NCBI GenBank assembly: GCA_041946965.1
Contig: JBHGBM010000018.1
Coordinates: forward strand, 1 to 64,000
Source: JBHGBM01 sp041946965
GTDB lineage: Bacteria > Acidobacteriota > Terriglobia > Bryobacterales > Bryobacteraceae
Direction of reading: 5' to 3'
DNA: 64,000 nt
In this document: positions 1 through 8,024 of the stretch, one piece after another
Numbering within the stretch: the stretch's first letter is position 1
How the letters are laid out: each line of letters begins with the position of its first letter
Notes under the pieces: generated by a model
Seen by the model: the letters and a program-made list of their open reading frames with translations, nothing else
The model's database searches: none
Told to the model about the DNA's origin: nothing
Translations under genes and position numbers: made by a program

Positions 1-104
1 CTCTCCGGCTGGTGATCGTACAGCCTGCAATCCGCACCGCATTCCGGGCAGGGCCAGTGTCTCTCCCCGGTCAGGCAACACCAGTTCCGGCATACTCCGA
101 TCAT
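1..104 (-). pseudogene. ISL3-like transposase, N-terminal zinc-finger fragment (window edge)
   Basis: The minus strand reads about 34 residues from an ATG at 104 to the window edge and stays open. It contains W-P-C-P-E-C-G-A-D-C-R-L-Y-D-H-Q-P-E, which resembles the zinc-binding N-terminus of ISL3-family transposases (CPxCG...C...YDH...ER.WRHLD). Family members normally have a further 30 or so residues before this motif. Here the upstream frame meets a stop at 153-155, so the 5' end looks missing. The rest of the gene lies outside the window, so this could be either a remnant or the start of a divergent copy. Confidence 0.5.
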
Positions 105-157
105 ACGGCACACGTTGTTTGGGAACACAAGCCCGCCCCCAAGCGTATCCTGTCACT

Positions 158-1846
158 ATGACGCCCTCACACAAGCCCCCGCTGCGCCTCTGGCCCGGGG
201 TCGCCGCCGTCATCCTGCAATGGACCGTCTGGCTTCTTGTCCCGCTCGTTATCCCCGGGACTATGATCTTCGCTGTTCTTGGCGGACTCGTGGGCGGTTT
301 GCTCGTGTTGGTTTGGTGGGTGTTCTTCAGCCGGGCGCCATGGCTCAGGCGGCTGGGCGCGCTCGCGGTCATGGCCGCCGCGCTGGCCGCTACCTGGCAG
401 GTTCTCGACCCCTCGGTTGCGGCGGGAATGATGGGGATGATGTTCCTGCTCTACGCGACCCCGGTCATGAGCCTCGCGCTGGTGGCCGGGGCGGCGGCTG
501 GCGGCCGGCTAATCACGATCGCGCTGGCCATCCTGATCGGCTGCGCGGGCCTGGCGTCCATCCGGACCGAGGGTGTCACCGGCGAGGGCCGTTCGCAGAT
601 CGCCCTGCGTTGGACCAAGACTCCCGAGCAGCGCCTGCTGGCCCGGGCGGGCAGCGAGCCCGAAGCGGCGCCCGCCGCCGCGGCCGGGACGCGCGCCGCG
701 TGGCCCGGATTCCGCGGGCCTCGGCGCGATTCCATCGTCTCCGGCGTGCGCATCCGGACCGACTGGGCTTCCTCGCCGCCGGTCCAACTGTGGCGCCGCG
801 CGGTCGGACCGGGCTGGTCGTCGTTCGCCATCGGCGGCGGGCTGCTCTACACGCAGGAACAGCGCGGCGAGTCCGAGGTCGTCGCCTGCTACAACGCAAG
901 CACCGGCAAGCCCGTGTGGACCCACCGCGACGCCGCCCGCTTCTGGGAGTCCAACGCCGGCGCCGGTCCTCGTGCCACCCCGGCCCTGGGCGGCGGGCGG
1001 GTATATGCGCTGGGCGCGACGGGCGTCCTGAACGCGCTCGACGCCGCGAGCGGCGCCGTCATCTGGACACGCAACGCGGCGCGCGACACCGGCGCCAAGG
1101 TTCCCGATTGGGGTTTCGCGGGCTCGCCGCTGGCGTTCGGCGACGCCGTCATTGTCGCGGCCTCCGGCCGTCTCGCCGCCTACGACCCCGCCACCGGCAA
1201 TCCGCGCTGGCTCGCCAAAGACGGCGGCGCCGGCTACAGTTCCCCGCACCTGTTGACCATCGGCGGCGTGGCGCAGGTGTTGCTCGCGAACGAAGATGGG
1301 GTCGCCAGCGTCGCGCCGGCGGACGGCAAGGTGCTCTGGAAGCACGCGTACCCCCACGCCAGCATCCTTCAGCCCGCCCTGGCCGCGGACGGAAGCGTGC
1401 TGATCGCCGCCACCGGTCCTACCGGCGGCGGAGCCGGGATGCGCCGCCTCGCGGTCTCGCACGGGCCGGGCGGGTGGAGCGCTGCGGAGGTGTGGACGAC
1501 GAACGGACTGAAACCCTACTTCAACGACTTCGTGGTTCATAAGGGCCACGCGTACGGGTTCGATGGCCCCATCCTCTCCTGCATCGGCCTCGAGGACGGC
1601 AAACGGAAGTGGAAGGGCGGGCGCTACGGCCACGGCCAGTTTCTGTTGTTGAGCGATCAGGACCTTCTGCTGGTGCTTTCCGAGGAAGGCGAACTCGCGC
1701 TGGTCGCGGCCGCGCCCGGCGCGTTCAAGGAAATCGCGCGGTTCCCGGCGCTGGAGGGCAAGACGTGGAACCACCCGGCGCTGGCGGGCAACGTTCTGCT
1801 GGTTCGCAACGGGCAGGAGATGGTCGCGTTCCGGCTGGCGACGTGA
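158..1846 (+). CDS. Membrane-anchored PQQ-like beta-propeller protein
   Basis: A 562-residue protein. The first ~150 residues hold about four or five hydrophobic segments. A linker follows, then W-P-G-F-R-G-P at about residue 180, which is the signature that opens every propeller protein in this window. The rest is a run of blades ending in A-x-D-x-x-T/S-G-x-x-x-W, as in the PQQ_2/BamB-like fold. These repeats are non-catalytic in most proteins, and no quinoprotein dehydrogenase catalytic set is evident. The ATG at 158 is preferred to an in-frame TTG at 119 because hydrophobicity starts soon after it. It is the only propeller here with a multi-pass membrane domain instead of a signal peptide. 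It converges on the next gene with a 4-nt gap. The function is unknown; it may be a membrane-tethered sensor or scaffold. Confidence 0.8.
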   Translation: MTPSHKPPLRLWPGVAAVILQWTVWLLVPLVIPGTMIFAVLGGLVGGLLVLVWWVFFSRAPWLRRLGALAVMAAALAATWQVLDPSVAAGMMGMMFLLYATPVMSLALVAGAAAGGRLITIALAILIGCAGLASIRTEGVTGEGRSQIALRWTKTPEQRLLARAGSEPEAAPAAAAGTRAAWPGFRGPRRDSIVSGVRIRTDWASSPPVQLWRRAVGPGWSSFAIGGGLLYTQEQRGESEVVACYNASTGKPVWTHRDAARFWESNAGAGPRATPALGGGRVYALGATGVLNALDAASGAVIWTRNAARDTGAKVPDWGFAGSPLAFGDAVIVAASGRLAAYDPATGNPRWLAKDGGAGYSSPHLLTIGGVAQVLLANEDGVASVAPADGKVLWKHAYPHASILQPALAADGSVLIAATGPTGGGAGMRRLAVSHGPGGWSAAEVWTTNGLKPYFNDFVVHKGHAYGFDGPILSCIGLEDGKRKWKGGRYGHGQFLLLSDQDLLLVLSEEGELALVAAAPGAFKEIARFPALEGKTWNHPALAGNVLLVRNGQEMVAFRLAT

Positions 1847-1850
1847 AAAC

Positions 1851-2912
1851 CTACTCCCCCAGGCAGAACAATCGCCCGTCTTCCGAGCCAATGACCAGCT
1901 TTCCCGCCGCGATGGCGGGTGACGCGGTCAGCGCCGAACCGGCCTCGAACTCCCACAGCTTCTTCCCTGTCGCCAGGTCGAGCACGTACAGCCGCCCGTC
2001 GTTCGAGCCTACGTACACCCGCCCGCTCGCGATGGCGGGCGACGAATCCACGCGCGCCTTCGTGGCGAAGGTCCACAGCGCCTTGCCGGTCTTCGCGTCC
2101 AGGCAGTGGATCCGCTTGTCGCGGCCGCCCACCACCACGCGGCCCCCGGCCACCGCCGCGGATGAGTAGAACGGGAAGGTGCTCCGGTAGCGCCACGCCA
2201 CGCGCCTGGCGCGCAGGTCCACCGCGACCACTTCTTCGCTGAACGTCCCGTAGTAGGCCCGCGCTCCATCCAGCGCGATCGAAGCCCCGGTGTACCCGCC
2301 CGCGGGCAGTTGCATGGTTTCCTTGCCGTCGGCCAGCCGCACGCCGTGAAAGACCTCGTCGCAGCCGGACAGGTAGAGGACCGTCCCCGCGATCACCGGC
2401 GTGGCGTGGACGTAGTTGCTGGTCGCGAACTTCCACAGCAGCTTGCCGTCGCGCCGCGAGAGGCAGTAGAGGTTCCCGTCGTAGGAGCCAATCAGCAGCC
2501 GTTCGCCCGCCGGCGCCGGGGACGACTTGATCTCCGCTTCCGTAGCGAAGGTCCAGAGCCTGCGCCCGTCCGCGGCGCTCACCGCGTGCAGCACGCCCGC
2601 CAGGTCGCCGGCATAAACCACTCCGTCAGCCACCGCCGGCGACGATTCCCCGATGGCATCCTTGGCGCGGTACTTCCAGCGCAGCTTGCCGGTGTTGAGA
2701 TCGATGGCGAGCAGGTCGCCGGACTGCGAGCCCACGTACACCGTCCCGCCCGCGATGGCCGCCGAGGACTGGATGGCTTCCTTGGCGTCGTAAGTCCACA
2801 GCAGCCGGAGCCTGGCCGCGAGCGCGCCCGCGGCCACTCCGGTCAACTGCGGATTTCCGCGAAACTGCGGCCACTCCGCCACGGAAGCCAGCGCCAGGAA
2901 CAGCGCGATCAT
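1851..2912 (-). CDS. Secreted PQQ-like beta-propeller protein
   Basis: 353 residues with a very short N-terminal signal (M-I-A-L-F-L-A-L-A-S-V-A) directly followed by E-W-P-Q-F-R-G-N. At least seven near-identical ~40-residue blades follow, each with S-S-P-A-I/V-A...G-x-V-Y-x-G-S...D-L/A-x-T-G-K-x-L-W. This is the most regular propeller in the window and a clean BamB/PQQ_2-type repeat protein. It is the last gene of a four-gene minus-strand operon and starts 1 nt after the upstream stop. It is expected in the periplasm or cell envelope. No enzymatic residues were recognised, so a binding or scaffold role is inferred. Confidence 0.85.
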   Translation of the reverse strand: MIALFLALASVAEWPQFRGNPQLTGVAAGALAARLRLLWTYDAKEAIQSSAAIAGGTVYVGSQSGDLLAIDLNTGKLRWKYRAKDAIGESSPAVADGVVYAGDLAGVLHAVSAADGRRLWTFATEAEIKSSPAPAGERLLIGSYDGNLYCLSRRDGKLLWKFATSNYVHATPVIAGTVLYLSGCDEVFHGVRLADGKETMQLPAGGYTGASIALDGARAYYGTFSEEVVAVDLRARRVAWRYRSTFPFYSSAAVAGGRVVVGGRDKRIHCLDAKTGKALWTFATKARVDSSPAIASGRVYVGSNDGRLYVLDLATGKKLWEFEAGSALTASPAIAAGKLVIGSEDGRLFCLGE

Positions 2913-2913
2913 C

Positions 2914-4263
2914 CTACTTGCCCGCCAGCGCCCAGAGCTGGTTGCGGTTGGAGAGGAACAGGGTCCCGTGCGCGGGCACCACGGTGGCGTAAACGCTGCT
3001 GCCCATGTTCATCTCGGCGATCTGCTTCTTCTGCCTGGCGGCCGCCAGCACCACCACGTCGCCGTCCTCGTCGCCGAGGTACACGTTGCCGCCTACTACC
3101 ATGGGGGATCCCCACACCACGGCCAGCGTATCGTGCGTCCAGCAGGGCTTGCCGGTCTCGGCGTCGACCGCGTGCAGGAAGCCGGCGATGTCCGCGGCGA
3201 ACACCAGCCCGTTCGCGATCGCCACGGTGGAGAGCGACCGCTTCAGGCCGTCGTACCGCCACACGCGGCCGCTCTGGGTGATGTCGCCGCGCCGGGTGGC
3301 ATCGATGGCGAAGAGGTGGCCCGGTCCGGGGCCGTTCTCCGGGTCCTGCCCGTTGGCGATGTACACGCGGTTGTGCCAGATCACCGGGGTGGCGATCAGG
3401 GTGTTGCGGGTCTTCGGCCACACCGCGTCTTTGGCGTTGGTGTCGAACTCCCACAGCCGCTTGCCCGTTTCCGCTTCGTAGCTCCGCACCCAGCCGTCGC
3501 CCTCGCCGATCACCACCTGCGTCACGCCGCCGATCGAGGCCACCGCGGGCGACGACCACTGCCCGTCGAGGATCTTGGCGCCCACGCTGTTCGCCTGCCA
3601 CACCAACTTCCCGGTCTGCTTGTTGACGGCGACCAGCGAGGGCGCCTTCGGAGCGGGCACGCGCGCGTGGCTCTCGTCGCGCCCGTTCGAGGTGGCGGCG
3701 AAGACCAGGTTGCCGTGCGCGGCGGGCGAGGAGCTCGCCTTGTTGTGCGGTCTCGCTCCGGTCTCGCGCATCATGTCGAACTTCCAAACCACGCCGCCGC
3801 GCGTGTCCAGGCAGACGAGCTCGCAGCGGTTCGAGACGTACCACAGCCGGTCGCCCTCTACCAGTGGCGAACTGCACACGCCGGTCTGGGCCCAATCGTT
3901 GGCGTTGCCCGATTCCAGCACCGGGCTGGTGTGCTGCCACAGGAAACGGCCGTCGGATTCGCGGAAGCACATGAGGACACCGCGGTCGCCGGGCTCTTTG
4001 GGGTTGCGCGCCGGGTCGTTGTTGGTGCCGATGTACACCTGCCCGCCCGCCACCACGGCGTTGCCATAGGTCTGGGAGCCCAACGGCGCCATCCAGCGGA
4101 CGTTCTTCTTCGCCTGCACGTCCCAGGACGTGGGCGCGCCTTTCATGGCGGAGGCCATGTTGCGGTCGCCCGAGCCGCCCCACATGGGCCAGCCGGCGCC
4201 GTCCTGGCCGGATGCCCACAGCAGCGCAAGTGCCGCGGCGCAGAGAATGATTGCGGTTTTCAT
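2914..4263 (-). CDS. Secreted PQQ-like beta-propeller protein
   Basis: 449 residues. A Sec-type signal (M-K-T-A-I-I-L-C-A-A-A-L-A-L-L-W-A) is followed by W-P-M-W-G-G-S-G, a variant of the usual W-P-Q-W-R-G-P opening. The body has about seven propeller blades with D-A-E-T-G-K-P-x-W type turns. Blades near the middle carry longer insertions, for example G-P-G-P-G-H-L-F-A-I-D. The ATG overlaps the stop of the upstream gene by 4 nt (ATGA), so the two are probably translationally coupled. No catalytic motif is recognised. The predicted location is the periplasm or outer surface. Confidence 0.85.
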   Translation of the reverse strand: MKTAIILCAAALALLWASGQDGAGWPMWGGSGDRNMASAMKGAPTSWDVQAKKNVRWMAPLGSQTYGNAVVAGGQVYIGTNNDPARNPKEPGDRGVLMCFRESDGRFLWQHTSPVLESGNANDWAQTGVCSSPLVEGDRLWYVSNRCELVCLDTRGGVVWKFDMMRETGARPHNKASSSPAAHGNLVFAATSNGRDESHARVPAPKAPSLVAVNKQTGKLVWQANSVGAKILDGQWSSPAVASIGGVTQVVIGEGDGWVRSYEAETGKRLWEFDTNAKDAVWPKTRNTLIATPVIWHNRVYIANGQDPENGPGPGHLFAIDATRRGDITQSGRVWRYDGLKRSLSTVAIANGLVFAADIAGFLHAVDAETGKPCWTHDTLAVVWGSPMVVGGNVYLGDEDGDVVVLAAARQKKQIAEMNMGSSVYATVVPAHGTLFLSNRNQLWALAGK

Positions 4264-5465
4264 CGCTTGATGTCGAACGAATAGAGATTGTCCTGCTCGC
4301 GCAGGTAGAGCCTGCCGTTGGCCACCACGGGAGGCACCCAGGTGGGGTAATCGCCTTTCGGAATGTCAAAGCGCGAAACCTCTTTGTAGGCTTCGGGCGA
4401 GGGCTCGATCAGCCCGGCAGTTCCGTCCTGGCCCATGCAATAGAGGCGCTGGTCCGCGTAGATGCAGTTGCCTTTGCCCACGCTGCGGTCCCGCCACTTC
4501 ACTTGTCCGGTCATGAAGTCCATGGCGGTCAGGATGGCGCTGGAGAAGCCGTACAACGTGTTCCCGATCAGCACTGACGTGGTGTAGTGATTGCGCATGT
4601 CGCTGTTGAAGTAGACTTCGTCAGCCTTCACGGAGCCGCCCTCGGGCGTGAGCTTGAGCAACGCGCAGCCGGTGCCGTAGTCCGTGGAGAAGAACACGTG
4701 GCCCCGGCTTACGATGGGCGTGGCGATGTTGGCGGTGCGGTTGGCGACCTTGGTGTATCGCCAAAGCAACTCGCCGTTCTTCGCATTGAGCCCCACCGCC
4801 GCTTCTCCGGTGAGCACGGCGAGGCCGCGCACACCGCCGGCGTCGAACGGCACCGCGGAGGAGTAGCCCGCGCGGTCGCTCTGGGTTCTCCACACCACTG
4901 CGCCGGTATCCTTGTTCAGCGCCACGATCGAAGCGCCGCGGCCGCCCGGGACCACGATCACGTTGCCGCCCTCCACCAGCGGCGATTCGCTGTACGCCCA
5001 GTTCGGGGCGCGCCCGCCGAACGCCTGCGGAAAGTTCACGCTCCATACCGGCTTGCCGGTTTCCGTCTCCAGGCACGCCAGCGTGCCGTCGCTGGCGATG
5101 GCGTAGAGCCGCTTGCCGTCCACCGTGGGGGTGCCGCGCGGCCCGTTGCCGCGGTCGTTGTCCAGGCGGTTGCCCGTCGGCGTCTTCCATACCTGCTTGC
5201 CGGTGGCAACGTCGAGCGCGATCACGAACTGCCGGCCGCCCTGCTGCCCTTGCGTGTAAAGCCGGTTGCCCACCACCGCGGCCGACGAGTAGCCCTCGCC
5301 CAGCCCCTGCGCTTTCCAGACCTGCTTGGGCCCGCCGCGCGGCCAGCCCTGGAGCAGGCCGGTCTCCTGCGAAATCCCGTCGCGGTTCGGACCGCGCCAC
5401 TGGGGCCAATCGGCCGCCGCGGCCGTGGAACACAAGCAGAGAATGATGACGGAAGACCTGAGCAT
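4260..5465 (-). CDS. Secreted PQQ-like beta-propeller protein
   Basis: 401 residues when started at the ATG at 5465 (M-L-R-S-S-V-I-I-L-C-L-C-S-T-A-A-A-A), which gives a textbook signal peptide followed at once by D-W-P-Q-W-R-G-P-N-R-D-G-I-S. Longer in-frame extensions would run into the upstream gene, whose stop is at 5486, and would bury the signal peptide, so they are rejected. The propeller blades are less regular than in the 1851-2912 protein but keep the A-L-D-x-A-T-G-K-x-V-W turns. It is the second gene of the four-gene operon and overlaps the next start by 4 nt. Function beyond a beta-propeller fold cannot be assigned. Confidence 0.85.
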   Translation of the reverse strand: MLRSSVIILCLCSTAAAADWPQWRGPNRDGISQETGLLQGWPRGGPKQVWKAQGLGEGYSSAAVVGNRLYTQGQQGGRQFVIALDVATGKQVWKTPTGNRLDNDRGNGPRGTPTVDGKRLYAIASDGTLACLETETGKPVWSVNFPQAFGGRAPNWAYSESPLVEGGNVIVVPGGRGASIVALNKDTGAVVWRTQSDRAGYSSAVPFDAGGVRGLAVLTGEAAVGLNAKNGELLWRYTKVANRTANIATPIVSRGHVFFSTDYGTGCALLKLTPEGGSVKADEVYFNSDMRNHYTTSVLIGNTLYGFSSAILTAMDFMTGQVKWRDRSVGKGNCIYADQRLYCMGQDGTAGLIEPSPEAYKEVSRFDIPKGDYPTWVPPVVANGRLYLREQDNLYSFDIKR

Positions 5466-5485
5466 GGAGAGCAGGGTATCACACC

Positions 5486-6799
5486 CTATTCGGGCGCCGC
5501 GCCAATCGCAAACAGGATCCCGTCGCTTCGCAGGTAAATTCTGCCGCCCGAGATCGCCGGCGAGGCCAGAAAGCGCTCGCCGATCTGATTCCGCGCCAGC
5601 ACCTCCGGTTTCCTTCCGGCCCGCAGCACGAAGGTCTCGCCGGTTTCGCTGACGAAGTACACCTTGCCGTCTCCCGCCACCGGCGAGGCGAAGAAGATGC
5701 CCTCCAGCCGTTCGCGCCACACCTGCCGCCCCGTGGCCGCATCGGCACAGGTGACCACGCCGACTTCGTTGGTCATGTATATCAGGCCCTGATAGTGCAG
5801 GATGGAGGGCACATACGAAGCTCCGCTCGGGATGCGCCACAGCACGCGCGCATCACCGGGGCGGATCGCCAGCACATCGCTGTTGCGGTATCCGCGGCTC
5901 ATGTAGATCGTGCCGCCGGCGAAGACCGGCGACGGAATCGGCGTCTGCCGTTCCTCCCCCAGTTGCCATAGCCGGGCGCCGGTGGCGGGATCGTAAGCTT
6001 CTACGCGCGCGCTCGAATTCACGATCAGCGCATCGCCCCGCGGCCCCGGCACGGCGACCGGGGTGCTGTGCGAAACGCGGCTGTCTTTGTAGTCCACCTT
6101 CCAGCGCTGCTCGCCGGTGCGCTTGTCGAGCGCCAGCAGGTAGGCCACCGGATCGTGAGCGGCGAGCAGGATCAGCAGGTCCTTGTACAGCATGGGCGAG
6201 CTGCCGTGTCCCCAGGGCGTAACGAACGACCCGTGCTCCTGGCCCAGGTGACGCTTCCAGAGTTCGCGACCTTGCATGTCGAGCGCGGCCACCTGCCCGT
6301 TGCCGAACCAGCAGTAGATGCGTTCGCCGTCTGAGACCGGCGTGGGCGTGGCCAGGTTGTGTTTCTCGTGGAGCTTCGGCAACTCGCCCGTGGCCGGGAT
6401 GCGATACTCCCACGCGCGCTTGCCGCCGGCGGTGCCGAAAGCCTCTACAACCAGGAACAGCCCGCCGCGGTCATCGCCGGATGCCATGGCCGGCCCGCTG
6501 ATGGCATGCTCGCGCGCCGCGAGCGATTCGTCGTCCCGCGCCAGCCGCGGGTAACTGCCGCGCGAACCCTTGTAACCGCCGGTCTGCGAGGTCACCACCA
6601 CCAGCCCGCCGGCGACCACGGGCGAGGAAGCCCCGAACCCCGCCAGTTTGGCCCTCCACGCTACGTTCTGGGTGGCGCTCCACCGCTCCGGCAGCCCGTT
6701 TTCGGCGGAAATCCCCAGGCTCGACGGGCCGCGCCATTGCGGCCAATCCCCGGCGAGCAATGGAACCGATGCGAGCAGCAGCGCTGCGCGAGAGTGCAT
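5486..6799 (-). CDS. Secreted PQQ-like beta-propeller protein
   Basis: 437 residues. The signal M-H-S-R-A-A-L-L-L-A-S-V-P-L-L-A-G is followed by D-W-P-Q-W-R-G-P-S-S-L-G-I-S. Seven or so blades follow, including one with an H-S-T-P-V-A-V-P-G-P-R-G insertion. It is the first gene of the minus-strand operon 6799-1851. Its start lies only 11 nt from the start of the divergent propeller gene at 6811, so its promoter must lie inside that neighbour's coding sequence or be shared. No catalytic residues were recognised. Confidence 0.85.
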   Translation of the reverse strand: MHSRAALLLASVPLLAGDWPQWRGPSSLGISAENGLPERWSATQNVAWRAKLAGFGASSPVVAGGLVVVTSQTGGYKGSRGSYPRLARDDESLAAREHAISGPAMASGDDRGGLFLVVEAFGTAGGKRAWEYRIPATGELPKLHEKHNLATPTPVSDGERIYCWFGNGQVAALDMQGRELWKRHLGQEHGSFVTPWGHGSSPMLYKDLLILLAAHDPVAYLLALDKRTGEQRWKVDYKDSRVSHSTPVAVPGPRGDALIVNSSARVEAYDPATGARLWQLGEERQTPIPSPVFAGGTIYMSRGYRNSDVLAIRPGDARVLWRIPSGASYVPSILHYQGLIYMTNEVGVVTCADAATGRQVWRERLEGIFFASPVAGDGKVYFVSETGETFVLRAGRKPEVLARNQIGERFLASPAISGGRIYLRSDGILFAIGAAPE

Positions 6800-6810
6800 A
6801 ATGTCTCATT

Positions 6811-8016
6811 ATGCCAGCGCGTGCAGCGGCCCTTGTGGCTGCGTTTGTGATCCTCTCGCCCGCCCAGGAGTGGCCCCAGTGGCGCGGCCCGAACCGCGAC
6901 GGCGTGGCCGTTGGCTTTCCGGCGCCCCAGAAGTGGCCGGAGAAGCTCAAGCTCAAGTGGAAGGTGGAGATCGGCGAAGGCCACTCCTCACCGGTGGTTT
7001 CGGGCGGCAGGGTGTACCTGCATTCGCGGCAGGGCGAGCGTGAGGTGGTGTCCTGCCTGCGGTTGGAGAACGGCCAGGCCATCTGGCGCGAGAGCTACCC
7101 CGCGCCGTACCAGGTGGTAGCCGTCGCGGCGAGCCACGGCAACGGCGTGAAGTCCACGCCGGTGGTCGGGGAGGGACGCATCTTCACGCTGGGGATCAGC
7201 GGCATTCTCTCGAGCTTCGACGCGCAGACGGGCAAGCTCGCGTGGCGGAAGCAATTCGCCGCGCCACTGTACGGCAACGCCATGTCGCCGCTGCTCGACC
7301 GGGGGCTGCTGATCGCTCACGTCGAGATGAAGCGCGGCGGGGCGCTCACCGCGTTCGACGCCCGGACCGGAGCGGAAAAATGGAGCTGGACGGGCGACGG
7401 CGCAGCCTACGCGTCCCCGATTGTGGCGGAACTGGGCGGAGTTCGCCAGATCGTGACCCAGAGCCGCGAACACATCGTGTCCGTGGACGCCGCCACGGGC
7501 GCGCTGCTGTGGAGCATGCCTTATTCGACCGCATACGATCAGAACGCGGTCACGCCGGCGCTCTATCGGGATCTGCTGATCTTCTCCGGCCTGCGCAACG
7601 GCATTATGGGCGTGCGCGCGGCAAGACGCGGAAACGCGTTCGCGGCCGAGACCGTGTGGACCAACCGCGACATCTCCCTCTACATGAGCTCGCCGGTGGT
7701 GATCGGCGACGTGGTATTCGGGCTCACTAATCGCAACAGCGGGCAGTTCTTCGCGCTGGACCCGCGCAACGGCAAGGTGCTGTGGACTTCGGACGGCCGC
7801 CAGGGCGACAACGCGGTGCTCATCGGCGCAGGCCCGCGGCTGGTTCTGCTGACCACGGACGCCGCCCTGATCGTGGCGAACCAGAGCGTCCGGGCGTGGG
7901 AACCGCTGCGGAAGTACTCCGTGGCCGGCAGCCCGACGTGGGCGCACCCGGCGCTGCTGAACAACGGCATCCTAGTCAAGGACGCGATGGCGCTCAGCTT
8001 TTGGGAGATGCCGTAA
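6811..8016 (+). CDS. Secreted PQQ-like beta-propeller protein
   Basis: 401 residues. The signal M-P-A-R-A-A-A-L-V-A-A-F-V-I-L-S-P-A-Q is followed by E-W-P-Q-W-R-G-P-N-R-D-G-V-A. The blades carry F-D-A-Q/R-T-G-x-x-x-W turns and H-S-S-P-V-V-S-G-G-R-V-Y. It is divergent from the operon at 6799 with an 11-nt spacer, and it converges on a TonB-dependent receptor gene with 8 nt between the stops. Sequence and layout suggest a tandem-duplicated relative of the 5486-6799 protein, inverted. No specific function is assignable. Confidence 0.85.
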   Translation: MPARAAALVAAFVILSPAQEWPQWRGPNRDGVAVGFPAPQKWPEKLKLKWKVEIGEGHSSPVVSGGRVYLHSRQGEREVVSCLRLENGQAIWRESYPAPYQVVAVAASHGNGVKSTPVVGEGRIFTLGISGILSSFDAQTGKLAWRKQFAAPLYGNAMSPLLDRGLLIAHVEMKRGGALTAFDARTGAEKWSWTGDGAAYASPIVAELGGVRQIVTQSREHIVSVDAATGALLWSMPYSTAYDQNAVTPALYRDLLIFSGLRNGIMGVRAARRGNAFAAETVWTNRDISLYMSSPVVIGDVVFGLTNRNSGQFFALDPRNGKVLWTSDGRQGDNAVLIGAGPRLVLLTTDAALIVANQSVRAWEPLRKYSVAGSPTWAHPALLNNGILVKDAMALSFWEMP

Positions 8017-8024
8017 CGCCGCCG

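Noticed and set aside
158..8016. Quinoprotein (PQQ-dependent) dehydrogenases
   Set aside because: Blades match PQQ_2/BamB-type repeats, but no catalytic Asp/Glu calcium site, vicinal disulphide or cytochrome domain of PQQ dehydrogenases was recognised.
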